Source: Caulobacter sp. SLTY
GTDB lineage: Bacteria; Pseudomonadota; Alphaproteobacteria; Caulobacterales; Caulobacteraceae
Length of the DNA stretch: 64,000 nucleotides
Reading direction: 5' to 3'
NCBI RefSeq assembly: GCF_009905535.1
Contig: NZ_JAAALA010000017.1
Span: 1-64,000 of the forward strand
Below the pieces are notes generated by a model. It had not been told where the DNA came from, did no database searches, and was given only the letters and a program-made list of their open reading frames with translations. Both the position numbers and the translations under genes were made by a program. Positions 8,636-16,464 of this stretch are shown here, one piece after another (position 1 is the first letter of the stretch; every line of letters starts with the position of its first letter).

Positions 8636-8692
8636 GACTGTATTCCTAGTTTAGAAGTTTTGGGTTTCAGGGTGGTTCGGTTTGGGCCGCTT

Positions 8693-9484
8693 TTAGTGAC
8701 CGTGACCGAGATTGACCACATCGTTCAGATAGATCGTGGTCAGAACGGCGAAGACGAAGGCCTGCAGGAAGGCGACGAGGAACTCCAGCGCGGTCAGGGC
8801 GGTGACCATGCCGAAGGCCAGCGGGCCGATCAGCAGGCCCAGGTAACCCACGGCGCCCGCCGCGGCGGTGGCCACGAAGCCGGCGAACACCTTCAGGGCG
8901 ACGTGGCCGCCCATCATGTTGCCGAACAGACGCAGCATCAGGGTGACCGGACGCAGCAGGAAGGAGATGAACTCGATCAGGATGATGACCGGCAGCAGCG
9001 GCCACGGCACGCCGCTGGGCACGAACAGCTTGAAGAAGCCCAGGCCATGCTTGCCGAAGCCGACGATCAGCACCAGGCCGATGGTCAGCACCGCGAAGGT
9101 GGCGGTGACCGCCAGCTGCGAGGTGGCGGTGAACAGGTGGACGACGCCGGGGATGTTCACCAGGCCCAGGAAGTTCATCGCCAGGATCAGCATGAACAGG
9201 GTGAAGACGAACGGAGCGTACTTGCGGCCGTCATGGCCGATGATCGAGGTGGTCAGGTTGTCGACCATGCCGAACAGCGTCTCGCCCACCGACTGCAGCC
9301 GGCCGGGGACCACCTTGGCGGCGCCGGTGACCATGGCCATGAAGCCCATGACGATCACGAACGCCAGGGTCATGACGAAGTGCGAATTGGTGAAGGCCAG
9401 ATCGACCGTGCCGAGCACGGGCAGGGTGACGTCAGGAAGATCGACGATCTTCTGGATCTGGAACTGATGCAACGGATCGGCCAC
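8693..9484 (-). CDS. atpB: ATP synthase F0 subunit a
   Basis: The 263 aa membrane protein forms the proton half-channels next to the c-ring. The essential arginine is Arg185 in LMLRLFGNMMGGH. Five to six hydrophobic helices are visible, with the FFKLFVPSGVPWPL segment preceding helix 4. It follows atpI by 14 nt and precedes atpE by 57 nt. Confidence 0.96.
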   Translation of the reverse strand: MADPLHQFQIQKIVDLPDVTLPVLGTVDLAFTNSHFVMTLAFVIVMGFMAMVTGAAKVVPGRLQSVGETLFGMVDNLTTSIIGHDGRKYAPFVFTLFMLILAMNFLGLVNIPGVVHLFTATSQLAVTATFAVLTIGLVLIVGFGKHGLGFFKLFVPSGVPWPLLPVIILIEFISFLLRPVTLMLRLFGNMMGGHVALKVFAGFVATAAAGAVGYLGLLIGPLAFGMVTALTALEFLVAFLQAFVFAVLTTIYLNDVVNLGHGH

Positions 9485-9498
9485 GGGCCTCTCGCTCC

Positions 9499-9858
9499 TT
9501 AGTCTTCGTCTTCATCATCGACGATCGACGGGAGCGGGGTGTCGCCCTGCTCCGCCTTCGCCGACGCCATGAGCCGATCGGCGGTCCGCTTCGCCATCCA
9601 CAGCGAAAGCACGAAACCGCCAAGGACCCCGCCGATCATGCCCCACGGCCTGGTCGGTAAGAACCAGTCCACAATGGCCCCGAGCGCCAAGCCGACGAGC
9701 ACGCCGCCCAACAGCTCGGCAATGATCCGCCATGCCTGCCCCGCTGCTGCTTCCCCGGCCGCATGGGACGTCGCCCGGGCGGTCCTCGCCTGGAGGGCGG
9801 CGGCCCGTTCGTCGAGACGCTTCAGCGCCTCTTCGCGGTTTTCGTCGGCCCTAGGCAT
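9499..9858 (-). CDS. atpI: ATP synthase assembly protein AtpI
   Basis: The 119 aa protein has a charged N-terminal helix (residues 1-40), two transmembrane helices (about 46-66 and 72-92) around PTRPWGMIGG, and an acidic tail. It is the usual first gene of alphaproteobacterial F0 operons. AtpI assists c-ring assembly or stability. The position upstream of atpB and the family features make this secure. Confidence 0.9.
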   Translation of the reverse strand: MPRADENREEALKRLDERAAALQARTARATSHAAGEAAAGQAWRIIAELLGGVLVGLALGAIVDWFLPTRPWGMIGGVLGGFVLSLWMAKRTADRLMASAKAEQGDTPLPSIVDDEDED

Positions 9859-9923
9859 GGGAGCGGTCAGCTCTGCAAACGGCCCCGAGAGAACTCCCTC
9901 CGGGCCCGGCTTGATCGGCGCGG

Positions 9924-9952
9924 AACCTATAGACCCTGCTGCGGTGCGTCAA
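9924..9952 (-). promoter_or_regulatory. Predicted promoter of the atp F0 operon
   Basis: On the minus strand TTGACG (9952-9947) is followed after about 14 nt by CTATAG (9932-9927). This is close to the Caulobacter housekeeping promoter pattern (TTGACG, short spacer, GCTANA). It lies 66-94 bp upstream of the atpI start, in the only non-coding gap before the operon. Confidence 0.55.
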
Positions 9953-10006
9953 GGCTGGTTGAGGACTATTTAAACCCATGAAAACGTTAGAGTTTTCGAC
10001 CCTGCG

Positions 10007-10990
10007 TCAGGCGGTCGCCGGTTCCCGCGCCTTGATCGCCGCGACCCGGCCGATGGCGGCCTCCGCCTCGGCCATGATCCGCCGCACGATCTCGCCCGCG
10101 GGCAGGACATCATGGACGCCGCCAGCGCTCTGGCCCATGGCGAAGCAGCTCTTATCGGGGTCGAGGTTCTCGGTCTGGCCGCCGATGCCGCCCATGGCGT
10201 TGTTCTGGATGCTGATCCCGGCCTGGATCGGGAAGGGCTGGATGTCGGCCGGGCGCGATTCCCAGTCCTCGACGTAGGGGTTTTTGCGCACGCGCATCGG
10301 CTTGCCACTGTAGCAGCGAGTGCGGACGGTGTCCTCGTCGGCCGATTCGAGGATGGTCTGGCGATAGAGATCGCCGGCGTGAGACTCCTGCGAGGCGATA
10401 AACCGGGTGCCCATCCAGACCCCGACGGCGCCCAGCGCCAGCGAGGCCGCCAGACCCCGGCCGTCATAGAGGCCGCCGGCGGCGACCACCGGGACCTTCA
10501 CCGCCTCGACCGCCTGGGCGACCAGCGGCAGGGTGCCGACCAGGCCGGTATGCCCGCCGCCCTCTCCGCCCTGGCAGATCACCGCGTCACAGCCGGCCTG
10601 CTCGGCCTTCACCGCATGTTTAACCGCCCCGCAGACGACCATGACCTTGAGGCCGGCCTTCTTCAGCTTCTCCATGATCGGCATCGGCACGCCGAGGCCA
10701 GCCACGAAGGCGGAGGCGCCCTCCTGGATGATCACATCGACGCTGTCGGTCAGGCTTTCGGGGCTGGCGGCCAACAGATCGACGCCGAACGGCTTGTCCG
10801 TGAGGTTGCGGACCAAGCGCATCTGCTCGCGGATGAAGTCCGGCCCCCGCCCGGCCATGCCGAGCACCCCATAGCCGCCGGCGTTGGACACCGCCGCCAC
10901 CAGCTCGGCGTAGGAGACCCCGCCCATGCCGGCCAACATGATCGGATGCTCGACCTCGAGGAGGTCGCAAAGGGGGGTGTGGAGGCTCAT
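10007..10990 (-). CDS. Nitronate monooxygenase / 2-nitropropane dioxygenase-like flavoprotein
   Basis: The 327 aa protein is an FMN-binding TIM barrel. The N-terminal PIMLAGMGGVSYAELVAAVSN, the central CQGGEGGGHTG with its catalytic-position histidine, and AAGGLYDGRGLAASLALGA (phosphate-binding region) identify the family. Members oxidise alkyl nitronates or act as related flavin oxidoreductases; the substrate here is unknown. The frame is open 55 codons further upstream, but MSLHTPLC aligns with the family start, so I use ATG 10990. It is the last of four same-strand genes after bdhA, the patatin gene and the NUDIX gene. Confidence 0.88.
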   Translation of the reverse strand: MSLHTPLCDLLEVEHPIMLAGMGGVSYAELVAAVSNAGGYGVLGMAGRGPDFIREQMRLVRNLTDKPFGVDLLAASPESLTDSVDVIIQEGASAFVAGLGVPMPIMEKLKKAGLKVMVVCGAVKHAVKAEQAGCDAVICQGGEGGGHTGLVGTLPLVAQAVEAVKVPVVAAGGLYDGRGLAASLALGAVGVWMGTRFIASQESHAGDLYRQTILESADEDTVRTRCYSGKPMRVRKNPYVEDWESRPADIQPFPIQAGISIQNNAMGGIGGQTENLDPDKSCFAMGQSAGGVHDVLPAGEIVRRIMAEAEAAIGRVAAIKAREPATA

Positions 10991-11045
10991 GGCATTTCGT
11001 CCCGACGTCGTTTTTCGCATCAGACGGCGGGTTACGCGGCGGGCG

Positions 11046-11447
11046 TCAAGGGCGGTAGCGGTCAACGGCCTCGCGGATGACCCGGCGGGTCTCCTCCCAC
11101 TCGACGGCGGCCAGCGCCTCTTCGAGCGGGAAGAACCGCGCATCCGCCGCATCATCCCCGGCCACGGGCTGGCCGGCTGTCCAGCGGGCGGCGTAGTCGA
11201 TCATGATGTAGTGGCGGGTGGTCATCACCCCGTCGACCACATCGACGAGGCCGAGGATCTCCGCCTCGACCCCGGTTTCCTCGGCCAACTCACGCAGAGC
11301 GCCGGCGTGTAGGGTCTCGCCCCACTCCAGCCGCCCGCCCGGCAGGCTCCACTGGCCCTTGCGGGGCGGGTTGCCGCGCTTGATCAGCAGCACCTCATCG
11401 CCGCGCAGGCAGACTACGCCAACGGTTGGGACAGGGCGCTGGGTCAT
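11046..11447 (-). CDS. NUDIX hydrolase
   Basis: The 133 aa protein carries a complete Nudix box, residues 38-60, with G38, E44, R52, E53, E56, E57 and G59 all in register. These enzymes cleave nucleoside diphosphate derivatives; WSLPGGRLEWGE places it near the ADP-ribose pyrophosphatase/MutT-like group, but the substrate cannot be read off. The start at 11447 overlaps the patatin stop by 4 nt (ATGA), so the two are translationally coupled. A longer upstream frame exists but lacks family similarity. Confidence 0.92.
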   Translation of the reverse strand: MTQRPVPTVGVVCLRGDEVLLIKRGNPPRKGQWSLPGGRLEWGETLHAGALRELAEETGVEAEILGLVDVVDGVMTTRHYIMIDYAARWTAGQPVAGDDAADARFFPLEEALAAVEWEETRRVIREAVDRYRP

Positions 11448-12466
11448 CGGAACGGCTTCTTCAGGTCGAGGCTGGAGGCGATGCCGATCTGCTCGCCGCA
11501 GCTCCCCAGCCACTCTGTCGCGGCCGCGCGGCCGCGGTCGCGCAGGTCGGAGAGGAAGCGCCGGTCGGTGTTGAACTTGGAAGCCATGCTCAGGTCGTCG
11601 AGTCGTTTGTCGGCGGTGATGGCATGGACCAGCATCCGACGGTAGCGGCCCTTGGCCTCGTCCTTGAGCAGGCCCTCGTCCAGCAGCTTCTGCACAAAGC
11701 CGATGGCCCGCAGTTCGGCGACGAGTGAGGCGTTGAAGGTGATCTCGTTCAGCCGGTCGAGAATCTCGGCCGGGGTCTTGGGCACGGCCTCCCGTTCGAA
11801 GGGGTTGAGGCTGACGATCAGGATGTCGTCGGGCGTGTCCTCATAGAAGAGCGGCCACAGCGGCGGGTTGGCCAGGTAGCCGCCGTCCCAGTAGGGCTCG
11901 CCATCGACCTCCACCGCCTGAAACAGCTGGGGCAGACAGGCCGAGGCCATGACGTGCAGGGAGGTCAGTTCGGTGCGCTTGAACACCCGCGATTCGCTGG
12001 TCTTCACCGCCGTGGCCGAGATGAACACCGGCAGAGTGGAGCGCTCGCGGACGGCCTTGAAGTTGACGACCTTCTCCAGGACGTCATGCAGCGGATTGAG
12101 GTTGAAGGGGTTGAAGTCATAGGGGCTCATCGAGCCGGCGAACCCCTGCATCCAGTTGAAGGCCGGGGTATTGCGCAGCCAGTCGGGATTGAAGGCGGCG
12201 CTCCAGATGCCGAGGTCGCCGAACACGCCGCGGCCGCTGTCGCCGACACCGGACCAGAAGGCCTCCAGTTTGCGTATCGCCCCTGCCCGGCCGCCCTCGG
12301 CCAGGCCATCGGCCAGGACCACGGCGTTCATCGCCCCGGCCGAGGCGCCGGTGACCGCGCCGATCTCGATCGTCTCGTCTTCGAGCAGCCGCTCGATCAC
12401 GCCCCATTCGAAGGCGCCATGCGATCCCCCGCCCTGCAGGGCCAGGCTGATCCGGCGGGGGGCCAC
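11444..12466 (-). CDS. Patatin-like phospholipase
   Basis: The 340 aa protein has the patatin fold signatures: an oxyanion loop GGGSHG (residues 12-17), the nucleophile elbow GASAG with Ser42, and the DGGY motif providing the catalytic Asp (YWDGGYLANP). It is predicted to hydrolyse acyl esters. The start is GTG at 12466, 5 nt after the bdhA stop codon. Linkage of a patatin lipase to 3-hydroxybutyrate dehydrogenase suggests acyl or polyester turnover, which is inference from context. Confidence 0.92.
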   Translation of the reverse strand: MAPRRISLALQGGGSHGAFEWGVIERLLEDETIEIGAVTGASAGAMNAVVLADGLAEGGRAGAIRKLEAFWSGVGDSGRGVFGDLGIWSAAFNPDWLRNTPAFNWMQGFAGSMSPYDFNPFNLNPLHDVLEKVVNFKAVRERSTLPVFISATAVKTSESRVFKRTELTSLHVMASACLPQLFQAVEVDGEPYWDGGYLANPPLWPLFYEDTPDDILIVSLNPFEREAVPKTPAEILDRLNEITFNASLVAELRAIGFVQKLLDEGLLKDEAKGRYRRMLVHAITADKRLDDLSMASKFNTDRRFLSDLRDRGRAAATEWLGSCGEQIGIASSLDLKKPFR

Positions 12467-12471
12467 GCGGG

Positions 12472-13263
12472 TCAGCCCGCCGTCCAGCCGCCGTCGATGG
12501 AGAGGTGGGCCCCGTTGACCCCCGCCCCGGCAGCGCTGGCCAGGTAGAGCAGCATGCCGCCCAACTGGTCGAAGGTGATGAACTGCTTGCTGGGTTGGGC
12601 CGCCAGGATGACGGTGCGGACCACCTCATCCTCGGTCAGGCCGCGGGCCTTGGCCGTGTCCTTGATCTGGCCATCGACCAGGGGGGTGTGGACGTAGCCG
12701 GGGCAGATGGCGTTGCAGGTGATGCCCTGCTCGGCGATCTCAAGCGCCACCGTCTTGGTCAGGCCCAGAACGCCATGCTTGGCGGCAACATAGGCGCCCT
12801 TGAACGGGCTGGCGACCAGCCCATGAGCAGACGCGATGTTGATGATCCGGCCGTGCTTCTGGGCCTTCATGATCGGCAGGGCGGCGCGGATGGCGTGGAA
12901 GTTGGAGGTCAGGTTGATGGCGAGGATCTGGTCCCACTTGGCGACCGGAAACTCATCGATGGGCGAGACGTGCTGGATGCCGGCGTTGTTGACCAGGATG
13001 TCGAGGCGGCCGAGCTGGGCGTTGGCGTAGGCGACCATGTCGGCGATCTGCTCGCCGTCGGTCATGTCGGCGCCGTGGTAGAGGACCTTTGCGCCGGTCT
13101 CGGCGGCCAGGTCGGAGCGGGTCTTCTCGATGGCGGCCGGATCGCCCAGGCCGTTCAGCACCACATCGACCCCGTTTCGCGCCAGGGCGCCGGCCAGCGC
13201 CAGCCCGATGCCGCTGGTCGAGCCGGTGACCACCGCCGCCTGACCCTTGAGCCCGAAATCCAT
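12472..13263 (-). CDS. bdhA: 3-hydroxybutyrate dehydrogenase
   Basis: The 263 aa short-chain dehydrogenase has TGSTSGIG (residues 13-20), NNAG (92-95), Ser145, Tyr158 and Lys162. The segments GIQHVSPIDEFP, LTSNFHAIRAALP and CNAICPGYVHTPLV are typical of D-3-hydroxybutyrate dehydrogenases, which oxidise the PHB monomer to acetoacetate. It heads the block bdhA-patatin-NUDIX-nitronate monooxygenase. Palindromic sites at 13287-13320 lie just upstream. Confidence 0.9.
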   Translation of the reverse strand: MDFGLKGQAAVVTGSTSGIGLALAGALARNGVDVVLNGLGDPAAIEKTRSDLAAETGAKVLYHGADMTDGEQIADMVAYANAQLGRLDILVNNAGIQHVSPIDEFPVAKWDQILAINLTSNFHAIRAALPIMKAQKHGRIINIASAHGLVASPFKGAYVAAKHGVLGLTKTVALEIAEQGITCNAICPGYVHTPLVDGQIKDTAKARGLTEDEVVRTVILAAQPSKQFITFDQLGGMLLYLASAAGAGVNGAHLSIDGGWTAG

Positions 13264-13286
13264 GGATGCGCTCCGACGTTTCTTCT

Positions 13287-13320
13287 TATGCTGCGGCGCA
13301 ACATAGACTTTTGCGCCGCA
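13287..13320. promoter_or_regulatory. Double palindrome upstream of bdhA, possible PhaR-type operator
   Basis: A 19-bp near-palindrome (13287-13305) reads TATG-C-TGCGGCGCA-A-CATA. Its core (13292-13301) is also repeated as a perfect inverted copy, tgcggcgcaa with ttgcgccgca at 13311-13320, 9 bp apart. PhaR regulators of alphaproteobacterial PHB genes bind TGC-N-GCA-rich dyads of this kind. The site is 24-57 bp upstream of the 3-hydroxybutyrate dehydrogenase start, a position suited to repression. The dyads are directly visible; the regulator assignment is inference. Confidence 0.5.
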
Positions 13321-13364
13321 TCAGACGAGGGCGTATAATTCATCGAAACGTGAATTACGAGGCG

Positions 13365-14774
13365 TCAGAAGAGGACGCGAGGATTCATGATGCGCTTGGG
13401 ATCGAGCGCGGTGCGGATCGCCCGCAGAGCCTCAACCTCGATCGAGCTCTTGTAGCGCAGAGCGTCGGCGGTCTTGGCCGAGCCTAAGCCATGCTCGGCG
13501 CTGATCGAGCCGTCGAGCTCGGCGACCAGATCGTGGACAATCCGTGAGCCTTGGTCGCGAAGGGCGTTGTGGGCCTCGTCCGATCCGCCGGCCGGCCGGA
13601 GAACGTCGTAGTGGACATTGCCGTCGCCGACGTGACCGAAGGCGACCACCCGGACGCCGGGGCTGAAGGCCTCGACTGCCGGGGTGGCCCGCTCGATAAA
13701 CTCGGCCATCTTCGAGACCGGGACGGAGACGTCGTGCTTCCAGGCCGCGCCCTCGGCCTTCTGGCCGCCGGACTGGTTCTCGCGCACGGCCCAGAAGGCC
13801 TTGGACTGGCTGTCGGTCTGGGCAATGGCGGCGTCCGCGATCAGCCCGTCCTCCAGGGCATGGGCCAGAAGGCGTTCGAGGGCGGCCTCGGCGACGCCGG
13901 GCTCGCCGCTGGTGGTCTCGACCAGGACATACCAGGGATGGACGCCCTCCAGCGGCTCGCGCAGGCCGGGGATATTCTTGATCGCATAGCCGACCCCGGC
14001 CCGTCCCATCAGTTCAAAGGCCTCGACAGCGCCGCCGGTCTCCTCCTTGGCCCGGGCCAGAAGGGTGATGGCGTCACGGGCGCTGTTCAGGCCGCAGATG
14101 GCCGTGCAGACCGAGACCGGCTGTGGGAACAGCTTCAGGCTGGCGGCGGTGATCACCCCCAGGGTGCCCTCGGCGCCGATCAGCAGCTGCTTCAGATCGT
14201 AGCCGGTGTTGTCCTTGCGAAGCCGCTTGAGGCCATTCCAGACCTCGCCATTGGGCAGCACCGCCTCCAGCCCCAGGACCAGGTTGCGGGTCGTGCCGAA
14301 CCGCAGCACCTGGGTGCCCCCGGCGTTGGTCGACGCCACCCCGCCGACCGTGGCCGACCCCTCCGAGGCCAGCCCCAGCGGGAACCGACGGCGAATCCTG
14401 GCGGCGGCCTCATGCACGGCGGCCAGCGTCACCCCGGCCTCGGCGACGATCACATCGTCGAAGGCGTCGATGTCGCGGATCGCGTTCATCCGCTCGGTGG
14501 AGAGCAGGATCTCCCCCTGCGGGATCTGTCCGGAGACCAGCCCGGTGTTGCCGCCCTGAGGCGTGATCGCAACCCCGACCTCGGCACAGAGACCGACCAC
14601 GGCGGACACTTCGGCTGTGGTGCGGGGCAACACCAGCAGCGGCGTCGTCCCCTCCCACCGCCCGCGCCATTCGACCAGCTTGGGCGCGAGCCGATCCGGA
14701 TCCTGGCTCCAACCGCCTTCGCCGAGCACGGCCTTAAGGCGGGAGACGACATCGGCGGGGGCGGGGATGGTCAT
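13365..14774 (-). CDS. FAD-linked oxidase (GlcD / D-2-hydroxyacid dehydrogenase family)
   Basis: The 469 aa protein has an N-terminal FAD-binding PCMH domain (TPQGGNTGLVSGQIP, then TVGGVASTNAGGTQVLRFGTTRN) and a C-terminal FAD-linked oxidase domain with FGHVGDGNVHYDV and SAEHGLGSAK. These features match D-2-hydroxyglutarate/D-lactate/glycolate dehydrogenases that pass electrons to quinone or ETF. The exact substrate cannot be fixed; D-2-hydroxyglutarate is a good candidate because of overall length and the EHGLG motif. The frame is open far upstream but the family start is MTIPAPAD at 14774. The vapBC pair is divergent to it. Confidence 0.88.
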   Translation of the reverse strand: MTIPAPADVVSRLKAVLGEGGWSQDPDRLAPKLVEWRGRWEGTTPLLVLPRTTAEVSAVVGLCAEVGVAITPQGGNTGLVSGQIPQGEILLSTERMNAIRDIDAFDDVIVAEAGVTLAAVHEAAARIRRRFPLGLASEGSATVGGVASTNAGGTQVLRFGTTRNLVLGLEAVLPNGEVWNGLKRLRKDNTGYDLKQLLIGAEGTLGVITAASLKLFPQPVSVCTAICGLNSARDAITLLARAKEETGGAVEAFELMGRAGVGYAIKNIPGLREPLEGVHPWYVLVETTSGEPGVAEAALERLLAHALEDGLIADAAIAQTDSQSKAFWAVRENQSGGQKAEGAAWKHDVSVPVSKMAEFIERATPAVEAFSPGVRVVAFGHVGDGNVHYDVLRPAGGSDEAHNALRDQGSRIVHDLVAELDGSISAEHGLGSAKTADALRYKSSIEVEALRAIRTALDPKRIMNPRVLF

Positions 14775-14808
14775 GGCGGGAGGATACGCTTCCCGTGGCG
14801 GCGCGGCC

Positions 14809-14830
14809 AGTATATACTGAGGTATATATC
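14809..14830 (+). promoter_or_regulatory. AT-rich palindromic operator/promoter of vapBC
   Basis: A perfect 10-bp palindrome agtatatact (14809-14818) is followed by a related half, ggtatatatc (14821-14830). TATACT at 14813-14818 is a good -10 hexamer. The vapB start is 10 nt beyond, with ggagag as Shine-Dalgarno sequence. VapBC complexes normally repress their own promoter by binding such repeats. Confidence 0.55.
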
Positions 14831-14840
14831 GGAGAGCACC

Positions 14841-15110
14841 ATGAGTATCTTCATCAGGAACCCCGAGACGGAGCGAAAGGTCAGGGAGTTCGCGGCCATG
14901 GATGGCCTGACCCTCACCGGCGCCATCGACGCGGCGATGGATGAGGTGCTTGCGAAGAGGAAAACCGCCAAGCCTCGCCGCACGATGGAATCGATGATCG
15001 CCGCCAATGAGCGGTTTCGGAAGGCCGCAGGCCTCGACAAACCTCATGACCCGATCACCAAGGCGGACTTCGATGCGCTGTACGATTACCTCGATGAGGA
15101 GATGAAGTGA
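14841..15110 (+). CDS. VapB-type antitoxin
   Basis: The 89 aa protein has a short N-terminal DNA-binding segment (MSIFIRNPETERKVREFAAM, TLTGAIDAAMDEVLAKR) like the ribbon-helix-helix/Rv0623-type antitoxins, then a disordered charged part and an acidic C-terminal end that would wrap the toxin. It overlaps the PIN-domain gene by 4 nt (GTGA), the usual order for an antitoxin. The first codon ATG 14841 has ggagag 8 nt upstream. Codon use is somewhat less GC-rich than in flanking genes, consistent with a mobile module. Confidence 0.85.
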   Translation: MSIFIRNPETERKVREFAAMDGLTLTGAIDAAMDEVLAKRKTAKPRRTMESMIAANERFRKAAGLDKPHDPITKADFDALYDYLDEEMK

Positions 15111-15505
15111 TCGTTGTCGACAGCTCGGCATTGATCGCCATCGCCGAGACCGAAGCCGACTGGAAACCTCTTCTCGCGAGCCTGCTGGGGACCGACCACC
15201 CCGCTATTTCGCAGATGAACTACGTCGAAGCCGGGATGGTGCTGACCAACCGTAGCTTCTTTCCTGGCCGAGCCGAGTACGACCGATGGTTGGAAGAATT
15301 CGGTGTTGTCGTAGATCGGTCGACGCCTCTCGACGCATACGCTCTGGAGGCCTTCCTGCAATTCGGTCGCGGCCGGCATCCGGCAAAGCTGAACCTGGGC
15401 GACTGCTTCGCCTACGCGCTCGCGAAGGCGTTGGATGCGCCACTGCTGTTCAAGGGCAATGACTTTTCCAGGACCGATATTCGGCCCGCCCTTCAGCCCA
15501 CGTAG
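15107..15505 (+). CDS. VapC-type PIN-domain toxin
   Basis: The 132 aa protein is a PIN-domain ribonuclease of the VapC kind. The four acidic metal ligands are visible: Asp5 (VVDSSAL), Glu41 (NYVEAGMVL), Asp99 (LNLGDCFAYALA) and Asp119 (LLFKGNDF). VapC toxins cut tRNA or rRNA to stop growth. Translation starts at GTG 15107 inside the antitoxin stop region, giving coupled synthesis. It is convergent with the Sua5/TsaC gene, ending 12 nt past the latter's stop. The active site looks intact. Confidence 0.9.
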   Translation: MIVVDSSALIAIAETEADWKPLLASLLGTDHPAISQMNYVEAGMVLTNRSFFPGRAEYDRWLEEFGVVVDRSTPLDAYALEAFLQFGRGRHPAKLNLGDCFAYALAKALDAPLLFKGNDFSRTDIRPALQPT

Positions 15506-16464
15506 CCAGAGGCCCGCGTCAGGCGGTCGTTGATCGCTTCCCCTAGCCCTTCGTCCGGAATTGGCGCCACTGCGATAGCTGTCGGCTTCGTCCTGTCCGC
15601 GGCCCGCAGCATGGCGAACAAATTGGCGGCAGCCTCAGCCAGATCCGAGCCCCGGCTGAGGTTGAAGGGGCTGTCGGAGGGGCCGAAGGCGAGGAAGGCT
15701 TCGCCGGGGTTGGGGCCTGTGGCGTTCAGGCGGACGGGGGCGTCCGGGGCGTAGTGGAGGGCGAGGCGGCCGGGGGAGCGTTTGGCGTCGGCTTCGGCGT
15801 CGGCCAGAGGGCCGATCAGGGCTTCGATCTGGACGCGGGTCACGGCGCCGGGGCGCAGCAGGCGGGCCGGGCCGTCGAGGACAGAGACGACCGTCGATTC
15901 CAGGCCGACCTGACATGGGCCGCCGTCGAGGGCGGCGGCGGCCTTGTCGCCGGTTTCCTCGACAGCGTCGGCATAGGTGGTGGGGCTCGGCCGGCCGGAG
16001 CGATTGGCGCTTGGGGCGACCAGGGGACGGCCGAAGGCGGTGAGCAGGGCGCGGGCCATGGCGTGGCCGGGGACGCGGAGGGCCACGGTGTCGAGGCCGG
16101 CGCGGGCGAGGTCGCAGACGGCTGTCAGGTCGCGCAAGGGGGCGACCAGGGTCAGCGGGCCGGGCCAGAAGGCTTGGGCCAGCTTGAGGGCGCGGTCGTC
16201 CAAGTGCGCGATGCGCTCGGCCGCCGCGAGGTCGGCGACATGGGCGATCAGGGGGTTGAAACGGGGGCGGCCCTTGGCCTCGAACACCCGCGCCACGGCC
16301 AGGGGGTCGGCGGCGTCGGCAGCCAGGCCGTAGACGGTTTCGGTGGGCAGGATGACCAGGCGGCCGTCATTCAGCGCCCGGACGGCGGCGTCTATTTCGC
16401 CCGCCTGGCGGTCACCTGAACGGTCACCGTCACCGGGTCCGGAATGACGTCGATCTTCTTCCAC
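15493..16464 (-). CDS. tsaC: Threonylcarbamoyl-AMP synthase (Sua5/YrdC family)
   Basis: The product makes threonylcarbamoyl-AMP for the t6A37 modification of ANN-decoding tRNAs. PTETVYGLAADA (residues 40-51 from my start), KGRPRFNPLI, SANRSGRPSPT and GGPCQVGLESTVV are YrdC-domain signatures; a C-terminal Sua5 domain follows, ending near IPDEGLGEAINDRLTRAS. No ATG lies near the expected start. GTG 16464 gives 323 aa with a normal N-terminal length but overlaps the upstream YceI gene by 73 bp; the frame stays open to 16680. The start is therefore uncertain, while the function is secure. Confidence 0.9.
   Translation of the reverse strand: MEEDRRHSGPGDGDRSGDRQAGEIDAAVRALNDGRLVILPTETVYGLAADAADPLAVARVFEAKGRPRFNPLIAHVADLAAAERIAHLDDRALKLAQAFWPGPLTLVAPLRDLTAVCDLARAGLDTVALRVPGHAMARALLTAFGRPLVAPSANRSGRPSPTTYADAVEETGDKAAAALDGGPCQVGLESTVVSVLDGPARLLRPGAVTRVQIEALIGPLADAEADAKRSPGRLALHYAPDAPVRLNATGPNPGEAFLAFGPSDSPFNLSRGSDLAEAAANLFAMLRAADRTKPTAIAVAPIPDEGLGEAINDRLTRASGYVG

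Noticed and set aside
9976..9993. AT-rich hairpin gaaaac-gttaga-gttttc after the nitronate monooxygenase gene
   Set aside because: A 6-bp AT-rich stem is too weak to support as a terminator by eye.
10991..11155. N-terminal extension of the nitronate monooxygenase frame
   Set aside because: The 55 extra residues are Arg-rich and unlike the family, which starts at the residue I chose; similar extensions were trimmed for NUDIX, FAD oxidase, ctaC, ubiA, ggt and others.
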